A stretch of DNA of 64,000 bases from Desulfovibrio desulfuricans (GCF_004801255.1 NZ_CP036295.1:805001-869000), one strand, 5' to 3'; positions 52,455 to 63,638 are shown, counted from the first letter of the stretch. Program-made: numbers and translations. The notes: generated by a model not told the origin, from the sequence alone.

Positions 52455-53369
52455 ATGATGACAGAAAGTTTCCCTGTTTTTTTGCCATTGCTTCGGGGTC
52501 CACTGCCTTCGCAAGCGTTTGAAGCGTCCGCGCAACCCGACCTGGCCTCTGCGCCCCAGCAAGGGGCAGCTCCCAGCTGGAGCGGCGTAGCGCGTCTGTG
52601 GCCCGGTCTGCCCGATGCCCCCGCCGGTTTTTTTTGCCCGCAAGAGTACCCTTTTTCGCCACGCGAGGCCCAGGCCTGTCTGGACGATCTGCAGCAACTG
52701 GGCGATGCAGCTCTTTCCGGCATGCCGGTAGGAGCTGCCGCCGCCGGTAACGCCCGCGCCGCAAGCCGTTCCTCCGAGATGGCGCTGATCAAGGGGCTGA
52801 GCAGCTTCGACGGCGATACCGCCGCCGCACTTGCGGCCGAGGCCGCGCGCAAGGATCTGCTGGCGCGCCGTCAGGCGCAAAAAATGTTGCTGTGGGCCCG
52901 GCTGCAGGAGGATCGCCTTGCCGATCTTGCCGAGCTGGCGGCCAGTTTTGCCCATAATGCCGGCGGGCTCACGGCGGCGTTGGGCGTAGACCCCGACGAA
53001 GACCTCGCCGGTCTTGCCCCCGAAGCCCTCACGGGCGATCTGGTGCGTCTTGGCTCGCCCATCGCCCTGGATGCAGGCCTTGTGCCGTCCTGGCGGCTGG
53101 TAACGGCCAACGCGCTCTATTTTTTGCCTGCGGATACTCCCCTTGTGGTTGAAGGCCCCATGCGGGACGACCTGCTCGATATGCTGCCCTTCAGCCCCGC
53201 CCCCCGCTGGCAGAGCCTGCTTGGCGATGCGCCCGATCAGGGCGCTCCCTCAGCCGTTGCCGTTGAAACCCGCGCGCCGGGCTGGCAGGTGCTGGGGCAC
53301 ACCCGGCCCACCGGTCAACCCCCGCTGGACGCGGAGCGCGTGTGGATAACCTGGAGGGCCGGTGCATGA
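52455..53369 (+). CDS. Conserved hypothetical protein, alanine/leucine-rich
   Basis: A 304-residue soluble protein I do not recognise. No signal peptide, membrane helix or known motif. The N terminus has many prolines (PVFLPLLRGPLPSQAFE, LWPGLPDAPAGFFCPQEYPF). The middle is helical and charged (ARKDLLARRQAQKMLLWARLQEDRLADLAELAASF). The C-terminal third ends in WQVLGHTRPTGQPPLDAERVWITWRAGA. AAAGGAAG precedes the ATG at 52455. Its stop overlaps the start of the HAD phosphatase gene (ATGA), so the two may act together. Confidence 0.65.
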   Translation: MMTESFPVFLPLLRGPLPSQAFEASAQPDLASAPQQGAAPSWSGVARLWPGLPDAPAGFFCPQEYPFSPREAQACLDDLQQLGDAALSGMPVGAAAAGNARAASRSSEMALIKGLSSFDGDTAAALAAEAARKDLLARRQAQKMLLWARLQEDRLADLAELAASFAHNAGGLTAALGVDPDEDLAGLAPEALTGDLVRLGSPIALDAGLVPSWRLVTANALYFLPADTPLVVEGPMRDDLLDMLPFSPAPRWQSLLGDAPDQGAPSAVAVETRAPGWQVLGHTRPTGQPPLDAERVWITWRAGA

Positions 53370-54058
53370 CGGCGCAGCAGACGCGGCCGCTGGGCGTTCA
53401 TGCCTTGTTTCCTCAAGGCATCGGCGGTGTGATCTTTGACTGCGACGGCGTGATGATCGACTCACGCGCGGCCAACAACGTTTTTTACAACCGCGTGCTG
53501 GCCTATTTTGGGCTGCCGCCCATGAACCTGGAGCAGGAAAACTACTGTTTTATGGCCACATCGCGGCAGGCCCTGCTGCATATTGTGCCGCCGCACCTGC
53601 ATCATGAAATCGATTATGTGATACGAAACGAAGTTGTCTATCAGCGCGATATTGTCCCCATGCTGCGCCTGCAGCCTGGATTTAAAGGCTTTATCGACAA
53701 TTTGCGCAGTCGGGGCGTGCGCATGGCCGTGCACACCAACCGCAAGCTCGATGGAATACAAACGGTTCTGGACATTTTTTCCCTGCCCTCCTATTTTAAT
53801 CCTGTGGTTGCGGCGGATACCGCCGCGCCAAAGCCTTCGGCAGAGGGCACGCGGCACATATGCGCCGTATGGCAATGCCCTCCGCAACATGTGCTTTTTG
53901 TTGGCGACAGCGAGCACGACAAAGAGGCTGCCAGGGGGGCGGGGGTGATATTTGCCGCATTTAACGGCGGCCAGTTACGGGGAGAGATTACGGCGGCAGA
54001 CTATACAGCTCTGCACAATACGCTTGATGCGGTGTTGCCGCCGGTTTCCGGCCAGTAG
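53366..54058 (+). CDS. HAD-superfamily phosphatase-like hydrolase
   Basis: A 230-residue HAD subfamily IA protein. Motif I is VIFDCDGVMIDS with the nucleophile and acid Asp residues. Motif II is VHTNRK (Thr), motif III Lys is in APKPS, and motif IV is FVGDSEHDKEAARGAG with the metal-binding acidic residues. A four-helix cap lies between residues 25 and 90. The usual reaction is hydrolysis of a small phosphate ester such as phosphoglycolate. GGAGGG lies seven bases before the ATG, which overlaps the preceding stop. Confidence 0.87.
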   Translation: MTAQQTRPLGVHALFPQGIGGVIFDCDGVMIDSRAANNVFYNRVLAYFGLPPMNLEQENYCFMATSRQALLHIVPPHLHHEIDYVIRNEVVYQRDIVPMLRLQPGFKGFIDNLRSRGVRMAVHTNRKLDGIQTVLDIFSLPSYFNPVVAADTAAPKPSAEGTRHICAVWQCPPQHVLFVGDSEHDKEAARGAGVIFAAFNGGQLRGEITAADYTALHNTLDAVLPPVSGQ

Positions 54059-54105
54059 GCCGGGTTGCCCGTACGAATACATAAGACAGCCACGCTGGAG
54101 GGCTC

Positions 54106-54408
54106 ATGATTGTTCTTGCCAATACCCTGAGCGCCGTTGCCCTGGTGTTTGGGTCGCTGCTCAGTCTTTATTTTTGGATTGTCGTCATCGCGGCCGTGCT
54201 CACCTGGGTGCGCCCCGATCCGTACAATCCCATTGTGCGCGCGTTGCGCACCATGACAGAACCCGTGTTTTACCGTGTACGCAAATGGTTGCCGTTTACC
54301 TATTCAAACGGCATGGATTTTTCGCCTGTGGTGGTGCTGCTGGCCATTGAGCTCTTTAACCGGATCGTCGTCGCCTCGCTGGCCCAGTATGCGATGACCC
54401 TCCACTAG
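54106..54408 (+). CDS. YggT-family membrane protein
   Basis: A 100-residue protein with two hydrophobic helices (about 5-35 and 70-95). The segment between them, VLTWVRPDPYNPIVRALRTMTEPVFYRVRKWLP, is the YggT signature. Family members are linked to osmotic shock tolerance or cell division, with no firm mechanism. GGAGGG precedes the ATG. It lies 47 bases after the HAD gene, possibly in the same transcript. Confidence 0.88.
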   Translation: MIVLANTLSAVALVFGSLLSLYFWIVVIAAVLTWVRPDPYNPIVRALRTMTEPVFYRVRKWLPFTYSNGMDFSPVVVLLAIELFNRIVVASLAQYAMTLH

Positions 54409-54635
54409 AGCTGGCGCACCTGTAAAACGAAACAACGCGCTGCAACCGCGCCGTGGATTTTTCAGCTGCTCCAAGCGGATATTCTGAGAATCCGCGCCAA
54501 GGGGAACGCAAATGCTGCAGCCGCGCTGCACTGGCCGGTGGTCAGGCGGGCTCGGACAGGGCGATTCCATCAGGGTAAAAGCCTCAGTTGATGCGCAGGC
54601 AAATGCCTATGAACATCTAACACTGGAGATTTCTT
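54409..54635. other. Intergenic gap between yggT-like and DUF465 genes
   Basis: A 227-base stretch with no supported gene. The ribosome-binding site of the next gene (CTGGAGA) is at the right end. No terminator or promoter was recognised. Confidence 0.4.
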
Positions 54636-54863
54636 ATGGATCAGCAAGAACTAAAACTTCTGGAAACCTATGCTGCCACTGATCCGGAGCTGAAATCCCT
54701 TTGGGAAGATCATGTGCTCTACGAAAAGCAGGTCGAAAAGCTTGAACACAAGGCTTTTCGGTCGCCTACTGAAGAGCAGACGCTCAAACAACTGAAAAAG
54801 CAAAAGCTCGAAGGCAAAACCCAGCTCATGGCTGTTCTTGACCGTCTGAAAAAACAAGGATAG
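54636..54863 (+). CDS. DUF465/YdcH-family small coiled-coil protein
   Basis: A 75-residue helical protein. The stretch DHVLYEKQVEKLEHKAFRSPTEEQTLKQLKKQKLEGKTQLM is the DUF465 hallmark: two antiparallel helices with a turn after the basic HKAFRSP. Its function is unknown. GGAGA precedes the ATG. It lies 26 bases before ilvB, whose ribosome-binding site follows at once, so it is probably the first gene of the ilv transcript. Confidence 0.87.
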   Translation: MDQQELKLLETYAATDPELKSLWEDHVLYEKQVEKLEHKAFRSPTEEQTLKQLKKQKLEGKTQLMAVLDRLKKQG

Positions 54864-54889
54864 CCGGGCTTTTTTTTAAGGAGTCGGAC

Positions 54890-56581
54890 ATGGAATGTAC
54901 TGGTGCGCAGATTCTCCTTGAGTCCATGAAGCGAGAGGGCGTGGATGTGCTGTTCGGGTATCCGGGCGGTGCGGTCATTGACATTTACGACGAACTACCG
55001 CGCCATCCGGAGCTACGCCACGTGCTTGTACGGCATGAGCAAGGAGCTGTGCACGCGGCTGACGGCTATGCCCGTGCCTCTGGTAAAGCCGGCGTCTGCC
55101 TGGTTACCTCTGGCCCGGGAGCCACAAATACGGTCACGGGCATAGCCACGGCCTATTCCGATTCTATTCCCCTGGTGATTTTTACCGGCCAGGTTCCTAC
55201 CCAGCTGATCGGCAACGACGCCTTTCAGGAAGTGGATATCGTGGGTATCACCCGGCCCTGCACCAAACACAACTTTTTGGTCAAAGATATCAACAAGCTG
55301 GCGCTTACCATCCGCCAGGCCTTTTATCTTGCGCGGTCGGGTCGCCCCGGCCCGGTACTTATCGACCTGCCCAAGGACGTCATGCAGGCCCGGGCGGAGT
55401 TTGTCTGGCCTGAAGACATCTACATGCGCAGCTACAACCCCACCTACAAGCCCAACCTCAACCAGTTGCGCCGCTCGGTGGAAGAGCTGGCCAAGGCTGA
55501 GCGCCCGGTTATTCTGGCGGGCGGCGGGGTTATTCTGTCCAACGGGGCGGAGGCCCTCACGGACCTTGCCCGCAAGCTGAGCATACCCGTAACCTGCACG
55601 CTCATGGGGCTGGGGGGCTTTCCCGCCACCGATCCCCTGTGGCTGGGCATGGTGGGCATGCACGGCACCTACGCGGCCAACCTGGCCATCAACAACTGCG
55701 ATGTGCTGATGTGCGTGGGCGCGCGCTTTGACGACCGCGTTACCGGCAAGCTGGCGGCCTTTGCGCCCAAGGCCCGTATTGTGCACATTGATATCGACCC
55801 CACCTCCATCCGCAAAAATGTGGAGGTGCAGGTGCCGGTGGTGGGTGATTGCCGCCTGGCGCTTGAGGGCATTGCCGAAATATGCGACGCCAAGCTGCAG
55901 AACAAGGACTGGGCAGGCGAGCACGCCGCATGGCTTGCCGCCGTGGCCGAGTGGAAGTCGAGCAAGCCCCTGTGCTACCAGTGCAACGGCAATATCAAGC
56001 CGCAGTCGGTTATTGAGGCCCTGTACGACATCACCGGCGGCGACGCCATTATTGCCACCGAGGTGGGCCAGCACCAGATGTGGGTGGCCCAGTTTTATTC
56101 GTTTACCAAACCGCGTACCCTGCTGACCAGCGGGGGGCTCGGCACAATGGGTTACGGTTTTCCTGCTTCGGTGGGGGCGCAGTTTGCCTTTCCCGACAAA
56201 AAGGTCATTGCCGTGGCTGGCGATGCCTCGCTGCAGATGAACATTCAGGAACTGGCGACGGTGGTGGCCAACAGGCTGCCCATCAAGGTCGTCATTCTGA
56301 ACAACCGGTATCTGGGCATGGTGCGGCAGTGGCAGGAGCTCTTTTACAACAACAACTACAGTTCCACCAACATGGAAGCCCAGCCCGACTTTGTGAAGCT
56401 GGCCGAAGCCTACGGGGCCGAGGGCTATCGCATTGAAAAGGCTGAGGACATGCGGGCCGTGCTCGAAAAGGCCCTGGCTTCGCCCAACCCTGCCTTTATC
56501 GATGTGGTGGTGGAGCGCGAAGAAAACGTGTACCCCATCGTGCCCGCCGGTGCGGCGCTTGATGAAATGTTGCTGGTGTAA
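54890..56581 (+). CDS. ilvB: Acetolactate synthase large subunit
   Basis: A 563-residue ThDP-dependent enzyme, the first common step of valine, leucine and isoleucine synthesis. The catalytic Glu is Glu50 in RHEQGAVHAADGYAR. FAD/ThDP regions include TGIATAYSDSIPLVIFTGQVP, VGARFDDRVTG and the ThDP-Mg motif VAGDASLQMN followed about 30 residues later by NNRYLGMVRQWQELFY. AAGGAG precedes the ATG. The small subunit gene follows within nine bases. Confidence 0.95.
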   Translation: MECTGAQILLESMKREGVDVLFGYPGGAVIDIYDELPRHPELRHVLVRHEQGAVHAADGYARASGKAGVCLVTSGPGATNTVTGIATAYSDSIPLVIFTGQVPTQLIGNDAFQEVDIVGITRPCTKHNFLVKDINKLALTIRQAFYLARSGRPGPVLIDLPKDVMQARAEFVWPEDIYMRSYNPTYKPNLNQLRRSVEELAKAERPVILAGGGVILSNGAEALTDLARKLSIPVTCTLMGLGGFPATDPLWLGMVGMHGTYAANLAINNCDVLMCVGARFDDRVTGKLAAFAPKARIVHIDIDPTSIRKNVEVQVPVVGDCRLALEGIAEICDAKLQNKDWAGEHAAWLAAVAEWKSSKPLCYQCNGNIKPQSVIEALYDITGGDAIIATEVGQHQMWVAQFYSFTKPRTLLTSGGLGTMGYGFPASVGAQFAFPDKKVIAVAGDASLQMNIQELATVVANRLPIKVVILNNRYLGMVRQWQELFYNNNYSSTNMEAQPDFVKLAEAYGAEGYRIEKAEDMRAVLEKALASPNPAFIDVVVEREENVYPIVPAGAALDEMLLV

Positions 56582-56592
56582 GGGAGATGGCT

Positions 56593-57081
56593 ATGCAACG
56601 ACATGTGCTTTCCGTGCTGGTGGAAAACGAACCCGGCGTGCTCTCGCGCGTGGCCGGGCTGTTCAGCGGGCGCGGCTTCAATATCCATTCGCTCAATGTG
56701 GCTCCCGCTCTCGAAGAGGGCGTTTCGCACATGACTATCACTACCGAAGGCGACAGTTTTATTCTGGAGCAGATCATGAAGCAGCTCCACAAGATTGTGT
56801 CGGTCATCAAGGTGGTGGATTTTGCGGATATTCCCGCCGTGTCGCGTGAAATGATGTTTGTCAAAGTGCAGGCGGAAGGCCCCATGCGGGGCGAAATTCT
56901 GCGTACTGTTGAAATATTCCGCTGCAAGGTGGTGGATGTGAGCCCCAATGAAATGACCATTGAGGCCACCGGCGACCAAAACAAACTGGACGCCATCATC
57001 AGCCTGCTGCAACGGTTTGGAATCAAGGAACTGGCGCGCACAGGCGCGGTGGCCATGCGCCGTTCCAAGAAAACGGATTAG
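56593..57081 (+). CDS. ilvN: Acetolactate synthase small (regulatory) subunit
   Basis: A 162-residue regulatory subunit. The N-terminal ACT domain is VLSVLVENEPGVLSRVAGLFSGRGFNIHSLNVAP, the valine-binding site that gives feedback inhibition. The C-terminal domain follows from about residue 80 (MMFVKVQAEGPMRGEILRTVEIFRCKVVDVSP). AGGGAG overlaps an ATG at 56587; the ATG at 56593 has better spacing (six bases) and is chosen. It is between ilvB and ilvC, with a 342-base gap to the latter. Confidence 0.93.
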   Translation: MQRHVLSVLVENEPGVLSRVAGLFSGRGFNIHSLNVAPALEEGVSHMTITTEGDSFILEQIMKQLHKIVSVIKVVDFADIPAVSREMMFVKVQAEGPMRGEILRTVEIFRCKVVDVSPNEMTIEATGDQNKLDAIISLLQRFGIKELARTGAVAMRRSKKTD

Positions 57082-58425
<1,344 letters not shown>

Positions 58426-58470
58426 TTTTGGCCTGATATCTGTCAAGCCGTAAGAACCTTGAGTTCTTCG

Positions 58471-58509
58471 GGGCCTTTTGCGCGGATGCGCGAAAGGCCC
58501 TTTTTTTTT
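58471..58509 (+). terminator. Rho-independent terminator of the ilv operon
   Basis: GGGCCTTTTGCGC (58471-58483) pairs with GCGCGAAAGGCCC (58488-58500), followed by nine T residues. Confidence 0.92.
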
Positions 58510-59041
58510 ATACGTGCGCAATCTGGTTGCGGAAACAGCGTATGCCGTTGGGGCTGTAAGGGGTGCAGCGGCAGGACAACCGGCGGGCATGTCTGGCGAC
58601 CGTGTTTACACAGTAAATTGGTTGATTTTATCGGATTGTGTATGTTGCCAAAATGATTACTCTTTGCCACAGTGCTGCAACGCAGTTCTTGCACACAATT
58701 AGGTCTACGATCCATGCGCCCGGCTGCTCTGCGTAGCGGACAGGTGTGCCGTATTTTACGGGCATGGCCTTCCTAGTGGCCTCCGGTTTATGCATGCGTG
58801 TATTTTTGCCTGCCTTCAGTCCAGCCCTTTCGCACCTTCGTGCGTTTTTGCCCCGCTATCTGCCCTGCAGCACTGCCTGTGCAGCGCGGCAGGGGTCTTC
58901 CGGTCATCTGGTTTGCGCAACAGTTGCAGGCCAATGCGGCGAGCCTGCGGAGCCTGACATCTGACTTTTACACCCGCACGGCATCTGACGCATGCGTTTG
59001 ATTGGGTAGACTGCAACGTGTTTTATTGAGGAGATCCCGAC
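58510..59041. other. Long intergenic region upstream of the Cache chemoreceptor gene
   Basis: About 530 bases with no supported gene on either strand. The left part is AT-rich. A weak promoter is possible at 58618-58646 (TTGGTT, 17 bases, TATGTT). No sigma-28 or sigma-54 consensus was found, although the downstream gene is a chemoreceptor. GAGGAGATC before 59042 is the ribosome-binding site. Confidence 0.4.
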
Positions 59042-60841
59042 GTGCTCAGAAATTTCAGCATCAGCCAGCGCATTGTATGCTTCGTTGTTATCATGATCGC
59101 CATGATCATTTCCACAGCGACGGTGTCGGTGTTTATGACCGAGGGCATCATTGGCGACGGTACAGCACTGGCCAAGGAAATGCTGCTCGATGCCCAACGG
59201 GGGCGCATCAAGGATATAACCCACTCGCAGGCGCTGGGGTTGGCCGCCATGGCGGCTGGCAAGGCTGAGGACGAGCAGCTGCAGGTCATCATGCAGTATG
59301 TGGACAAGGCGCGCTTTGAGGACGACAGCTCCGGATATTTTTACGTCTACAAAGGCACGGTCAACGCCGTGCACCCAACGCAAAAACAGCTTGAAGGCAA
59401 GGATCTGGGCAGCACCGCAGACAGCCGGGGCGTGCTCTATGTCAAGGAGCTGTACAAGGCTGCGCAGCAGGGCGGCGGGTTTGTGGATTTTGTTTTTCCC
59501 AAACCCGGAGCGGGCGATGTCTTTAAGCTCGGCTATGCTGAACAGATCGGGGGCACGCACTTCTGGATAGGGACCGGCGTGTACATCGACAACGTGGACA
59601 AGGCGGAAAACCACCTCATCAGCACCATGCGGGCCATGTTTCACAGCAGGCTGACCCTGTACGGCGGCATCTTTATGGCAGCGCTGCTTCTGGTAATCTG
59701 CCCGCTTTCGTATGTCATGGTCGTCTCCATCACCAAACCTCTGGCGGGCATAACCCGCCATGCCCGCGCCGTGGCCCAGGGCAACCTTGACGAGGAGTTT
59801 GAAACCTCCGGGCGGGATGAAGTGGCCACCCTGCAGCAGGCCCTGAGCGCCATGGTGATCAAGCTCAAGGAATTTATCGGCCAGGCGGAAGAGCAGAGCC
59901 GTCTGGCCAGCGAAGCCGCCAGCGAGGCCAAACTGGCGCAGGCAGAGGCCCTAGAGGCCGAGCACGAGGCAAAGAACAAGACTACCGCCATGCTGCAGGC
60001 CGCAGAAAGGCTCGAGCAGGTCGCCCAGGCCGTCAGCACCGCCTCCACCCAGCTTTCGGCCCAGATCGAACAGTCGGACAAAGGGGCCGTGCACTCCGCC
60101 CAGCTGCTTACCGAGGCCGCCACGGCCATGAACCAGATGAACGCCAGCGTGCAGGAGGTGGCCTTCAGCGCATCCAGCGCTTCCGACGCCGCAACCCGCA
60201 CGCGCGAGCGGGCGCTGGCCGGCGCGGAAATTGTGGAAAAAGCCGTGCAGAGCATCGGCAGCGTGCACGAGGTCTCACTGCGGCTCAAGGTCGGCATGAC
60301 CGAGCTCAACGACCACTCCCAGGCCATTACGCGCATCATGAATGTTATTTCAGACATTGCCGACCAGACCAACCTGCTGGCGCTCAACGCGGCCATCGAG
60401 GCGGCGCGGGCTGGCGACGCCGGGCGCGGTTTTGCCGTGGTTGCCGACGAGGTGCGCAAACTGGCGGAAAAAACCCTTGCCTCAACCCAGGACGTGGGCA
60501 ATGCCATCGCGGCCATTCAGGACAGCACGTCAAAAAGCGTCGGGGATATGGACAAGGCCGTGGAGCAGGTGGAGCTGGCTACGGATTTTGCCAACCAGTC
60601 CGGCAAAGCGCTGGAAGAAATTGTCTCCACTGTCGAGGCCACGGCCGATCAGGTTAACGCCATAGCCGAGGCCAGCGGCCAGCAGTCCGCCGCCAGTGAA
60701 GAGATCAACCATTCCATCGACAACGTCACGCAGGTTGCCCGCCAGACTGCGGACGCCATGGGCGAAGCGCAAAAGGCCGTGGCGGATCTGGCGCAGCAGG
60801 CCAGAGGGCTGGCAGAACTGATAGTGGATATGAAAAACTAG
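59042..60841 (+). CDS. Methyl-accepting chemotaxis protein with periplasmic Cache domain
   Basis: A 599-residue receptor with GTG start. The first membrane helix is at 10-32. A single Cache (sCache_2-like) sensor lies at about 35-190, with [19 protein letters not shown] and [11 protein letters not shown], the usual small-molecule-binding segments. The second helix follows ([23 protein letters not shown], near 200-222), then a HAMP region ([23 protein letters not shown]). The signalling domain has the tip [22 protein letters not shown]. There is no C-terminal CheR-binding pentapeptide. Ligand unknown; Cache receptors commonly bind organic or amino acids. Monocistronic. Confidence 0.92.
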   Translation: MLRNFSISQRIVCFVVIMIAMIISTATVSVFMTEGIIGDGTALAKEMLLDAQRGRIKDITHSQALGLAAMAAGKAEDEQLQVIMQYVDKARFEDDSSGYFYVYKGTVNAVHPTQKQLEGKDLGSTADSRGVLYVKELYKAAQQGGGFVDFVFPKPGAGDVFKLGYAEQIGGTHFWIGTGVYIDNVDKAENHLISTMRAMFHSRLTLYGGIFMAALLLVICPLSYVMVVSITKPLAGITRHARAVAQGNLDEEFETSGRDEVATLQQALSAMVIKLKEFIGQAEEQSRLASEAASEAKLAQAEALEAEHEAKNKTTAMLQAAERLEQVAQAVSTASTQLSAQIEQSDKGAVHSAQLLTEAATAMNQMNASVQEVAFSASSASDAATRTRERALAGAEIVEKAVQSIGSVHEVSLRLKVGMTELNDHSQAITRIMNVISDIADQTNLLALNAAIEAARAGDAGRGFAVVADEVRKLAEKTLASTQDVGNAIAAIQDSTSKSVGDMDKAVEQVELATDFANQSGKALEEIVSTVEATADQVNAIAEASGQQSAASEEINHSIDNVTQVARQTADAMGEAQKAVADLAQQARGLAELIVDMKN

Positions 60842-60943
60842 AGCGCACCCATTGCCTGAAATGTTGAGGGGCCTCTGTGCGGCGCATGCCGTGCGGGGGC
60901 TCCTTTGTTCATGGCGCAGCCATCCCGCCGCAGCTGTTTCAGC

Positions 60944-62416
60944 TTACAGCAGCCATTCCGCCCAGGCGGCCCTGAGGCGGGCCACGCAGTCTGGTATGTC
61001 CTCAAGCCGGATTTTTCCAAAACCCAAAAAAAGCGTGTGCGGCGGGCACTCGGCCTTGTCCTGCCAAAACTGCATGGTAGGGTAAACGCGCACGCCGTGC
61101 CGCAGGGCCCTGCTGATGAGCTGCTGCTGATCCGCGCCTGCCGCAAAGCGCAGCAAAAAGTACTGGCCCGTGCCGTTGCCGGTTATGCTGATTTTGGGCC
61201 CCAGGCACAAAAGCTCGCGGACAAACAGCTCCAGCCGGTTTTTGAACACATGCCCCAGGCGGCGGATGTGTCTGTCGTACTGGCCGGTCTCAAGCAGACG
61301 GCCTATGATATACTGGTTGAGCACCGGCACGGTGCTGTTGTATTCCGCAAACATTTCGCCAAACAGGGCCGCCAGGTGCGGGGGCAGAATCATGTACCCC
61401 ATGCGGATGGATGGCGATATCCCCTTGGAGAACGTGCCGAGGTAGATGACGCGGTTTTCTGTATCTATGGATTGCAGCGAGGGGATGGGCTTGGAATAGT
61501 AGCGCAGCTCGCTGTCAAAGTCGTCTTCGAGGATGTAGACGTTGTTTTCTTGCGCCCAGCGCAGCAGGGCGTGTCTGCGACCGATGGGCAGGGTTGCGCC
61601 GGTGGGAAACTGGTGCGAGGGCGTGGAGTACAGGGCAAAGGCGTTGGGGCTTGGGGGCAGGCTTGCGACCACAAGGCCGTTTTGGTCCACCGGCACTGTC
61701 TGGATGGCTATGTGGTTGTTGCGAAAAACAGCGGCCGCCTTGTTGAAGCCGGGCTCTTCCATCAGGATGATCTGGTCGCGGCGGGCGGCCATTTTGCACA
61801 CGTATTCCAGAGACTGCTGCAGGCCGCAGGTGATGACGATCTGGTCTTCGGTGCAGGTTACGCCACGGATGCGCTTGAGGTAAGCCAGCAGGTGCCTGCG
61901 TAGGTACGCCTCGCCCTGCATTGCCTGCAGCGAGGAGATTTTTTCTTCGCGCTCCAGCAGTTCCAGACATTCGAGCGTATATTTTTTCCATAGACTTTTT
62001 GGAAAAAGATCAACGGTGTGGCTGCTGTTTGTCAGGTCGTAGGCCACAGCCTGTGCGTCCGTTTGCGCATCAGCCAGAGTGGCGGCCCTTGTGCCCGCCA
62101 GACCGTCAGCATGAGCGGCGGCCGGGCGGGTTGACGCGAGGCCGGTCTGGCAGTGTGACCCCTCGGGGCCGCCAATGCCGGGCACATGCAGCACCGCAAA
62201 GCCCACCCCCTTGCGAGGGGCAATATACCCCTCGGCCACAAGCTGGCCGTAGGCATTGTCCACGGTATTGCGGCTGACCCGCAGCATGCTGGCAAGCAGC
62301 CTGCTGCCGGGCAGAACGGTGTTTTCCGCCAGAGCGCCGCTGGTTATGTCCTGCTTCAGCTGGTTGTATATCCGCAAATACAGGGGGCCGGAACCGTCTT
62401 TGCCGAGGCTGATCAT
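60944..62416 (-). CDS. MocR/PdxR-like GntR regulator with aminotransferase domain
   Basis: A 490-residue regulator. The N-terminal GntR winged helix covers residues 1-75 (PLYLRIYNQLKQDI, LPGSRLLASMLRVSRNTVDNAYGQLVAEGYI). A linker of about 60 residues precedes a fold-type I aminotransferase-like domain with the PLP lysine in LGTFSKGISPSIRMGY, plus ILEDDFDSELRY and ALYSTPSHQFPTG. Such proteins sense PLP or an amino-acid aldimine. AGGAG lies before the ATG at 62416. It is divergent from an EamA exporter, its likely target. Confidence 0.9.
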   Translation of the reverse strand: MISLGKDGSGPLYLRIYNQLKQDITSGALAENTVLPGSRLLASMLRVSRNTVDNAYGQLVAEGYIAPRKGVGFAVLHVPGIGGPEGSHCQTGLASTRPAAAHADGLAGTRAATLADAQTDAQAVAYDLTNSSHTVDLFPKSLWKKYTLECLELLEREEKISSLQAMQGEAYLRRHLLAYLKRIRGVTCTEDQIVITCGLQQSLEYVCKMAARRDQIILMEEPGFNKAAAVFRNNHIAIQTVPVDQNGLVVASLPPSPNAFALYSTPSHQFPTGATLPIGRRHALLRWAQENNVYILEDDFDSELRYYSKPIPSLQSIDTENRVIYLGTFSKGISPSIRMGYMILPPHLAALFGEMFAEYNSTVPVLNQYIIGRLLETGQYDRHIRRLGHVFKNRLELFVRELLCLGPKISITGNGTGQYFLLRFAAGADQQQLISRALRHGVRVYPTMQFWQDKAECPPHTLFLGFGKIRLEDIPDCVARLRAAWAEWLL

Positions 62417-62430
62417 GGCTTCTCCTGAGT

Positions 62431-62481
62431 GGCCCCATAAAATATATGTCATGTGGCACTTTTGATGGGGCCATTGGCACT
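62431..62481. promoter_or_regulatory. Candidate MocR operator between the regulator and transporter genes
   Basis: Two direct repeats TGGCACT (62454-62460 and 62475-62481) are 21 bases apart, two helical turns. They are interleaved with an inverted repeat GGCCCCAT (62431-62438) / ATGGGGCC (62465-62472). MocR regulators typically bind direct repeats in divergent spacers. The site lies 15-65 bases from the regulator start. Confidence 0.55.
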
Positions 62482-62525
62482 ATATCAAAGGGGGCAACAA
62501 ACACAATACGAGGAGCGGAGGCTCT

Positions 62526-63518
62526 ATGTCCATCCAAGGCAAGGCAGTTCAGCAGGGCGGCACAAGGCGGCGCGACAATGCGACAAAATATGTTTTGCTG
62601 GCGGTGGTGGCGGTGGCCTTTTTGGCCACGGGGGGCATATTTGTGCGCCAAAGCGGGTTGTCGCCCATCAACACGGGTTTTTACCGCATGCTGTTTTCCA
62701 TACCGCTGCTCTGGCCGCTGACGTACGGCAGGCTGGGGCGGCTCGGCCGCAGGGATGTGGCATTGCTGCTTTTGTCCGGGCTGTTTCTGGCGGGTGATGT
62801 GGCCTTGTGGAACACGTCCTTCAGTTACACAACCGTTGCCAATGCCAATCTGCTCACCAACCTGACGCCGTTTACAGTGATACCTGTCTCGTATTTTATC
62901 TTTCGCGAGCGGTTGCCCCGGCTGTTCATACCTGGGGCGGCGGTGACGCTGGCCGGGGTGGTGCTACTGCTTGGGGGCAAGGCCAGCCCGTCGGCGGGCA
63001 ATTATTTTGGCGATATGCTGGCCTTGGCCGCGGCTTTTTTTTACGCGGGATTTTTACTCATTGCCTACCGCCTGCGCGATACGATCGAAAGCAGCGTGAT
63101 CATGTTTGTGAGCGCCTTTGGCGGCCTGGCCGGGCTGTTTGCGGCCTCGTGGGCTGTAGAGGGCCTGCAGATACCGCAAGGTTGGGACGACTTGTGGCCC
63201 ATCCTTGCCCTCACGCTGTGCGTGCAGGTGGTGGGGCACAACCTGCTTACGCATTGCCAGGGCAAGCTCAGCGTCAATCTGTCTTCGGTGATCTGTCTTT
63301 CGCAACCGGCCATTGCCGCCGTGTATTCGTGGGCGGTGTTCTCGGAGCGGCTTACGTGGATGGAAATACTGGGAATAGTGGTCGTGATGGCAGGGGTGTA
63401 TATTGTCAAAAGGCAGTACGCGCCCACTGCCGGACAGCGTGGCGGGGGACTCCTTGCCCGTATGGCCGCCCATCTGCCGGGCAGGCGAAGCAGCAAACCG
63501 GCTGTGGTGGAAGACTAG
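62526..63518 (+). CDS. EamA/DMT-family transporter
   Basis: A 330-residue inner-membrane protein with ten helices in two EamA repeats. The first spans about 22-150 (LAVVAVAFLATGGIFVRQSGLSPINTGFYRMLFSI). The second begins near 158 (YFGDMLALAAAFFYAGFLLIAYR) and ends with LSQPAIAAVYSWAVFSERLTWMEILGIVVVMAGVYIV. Members export amino acids or other metabolites. A basic C-terminal tail of about 35 residues follows. GAGGAGCGGAGG precedes the ATG. Divergent pairing with a PLP-sensing MocR regulator suggests an amine- or amino-acid-related substrate. Confidence 0.9.
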   Translation: MSIQGKAVQQGGTRRRDNATKYVLLAVVAVAFLATGGIFVRQSGLSPINTGFYRMLFSIPLLWPLTYGRLGRLGRRDVALLLLSGLFLAGDVALWNTSFSYTTVANANLLTNLTPFTVIPVSYFIFRERLPRLFIPGAAVTLAGVVLLLGGKASPSAGNYFGDMLALAAAFFYAGFLLIAYRLRDTIESSVIMFVSAFGGLAGLFAASWAVEGLQIPQGWDDLWPILALTLCVQVVGHNLLTHCQGKLSVNLSSVICLSQPAIAAVYSWAVFSERLTWMEILGIVVVMAGVYIVKRQYAPTAGQRGGGLLARMAAHLPGRRSSKPAVVED

Positions 63519-63593
63519 CGCTGGCGATGTGCCCACAGCGACGCGGGCGCACGGCAGGCGGGACGATCAACCAGACTTGAGCCGCAACAGGTA

Positions 63594-63638
63594 GGGCCGT
63601 TTCAGCCGCAGACACGCACTGCTCCGGCTGAACGGCCC
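63594..63638. terminator. Stem-loop between convergent EamA and chemoreceptor genes
   Basis: GGGCCGTTTCAGCCG (63594-63608) pairs with CGGCTGAACGGCCC (63625-63638) with one bulge. No T run follows on either strand, so termination is likely but not classical. Confidence 0.5.

Noticed and set aside
58746..58964. 72-codon frame upstream of the Cache receptor
   Set aside because: No ribosome-binding site, no recognisable domain and an overlapping alternative frame of similar length.
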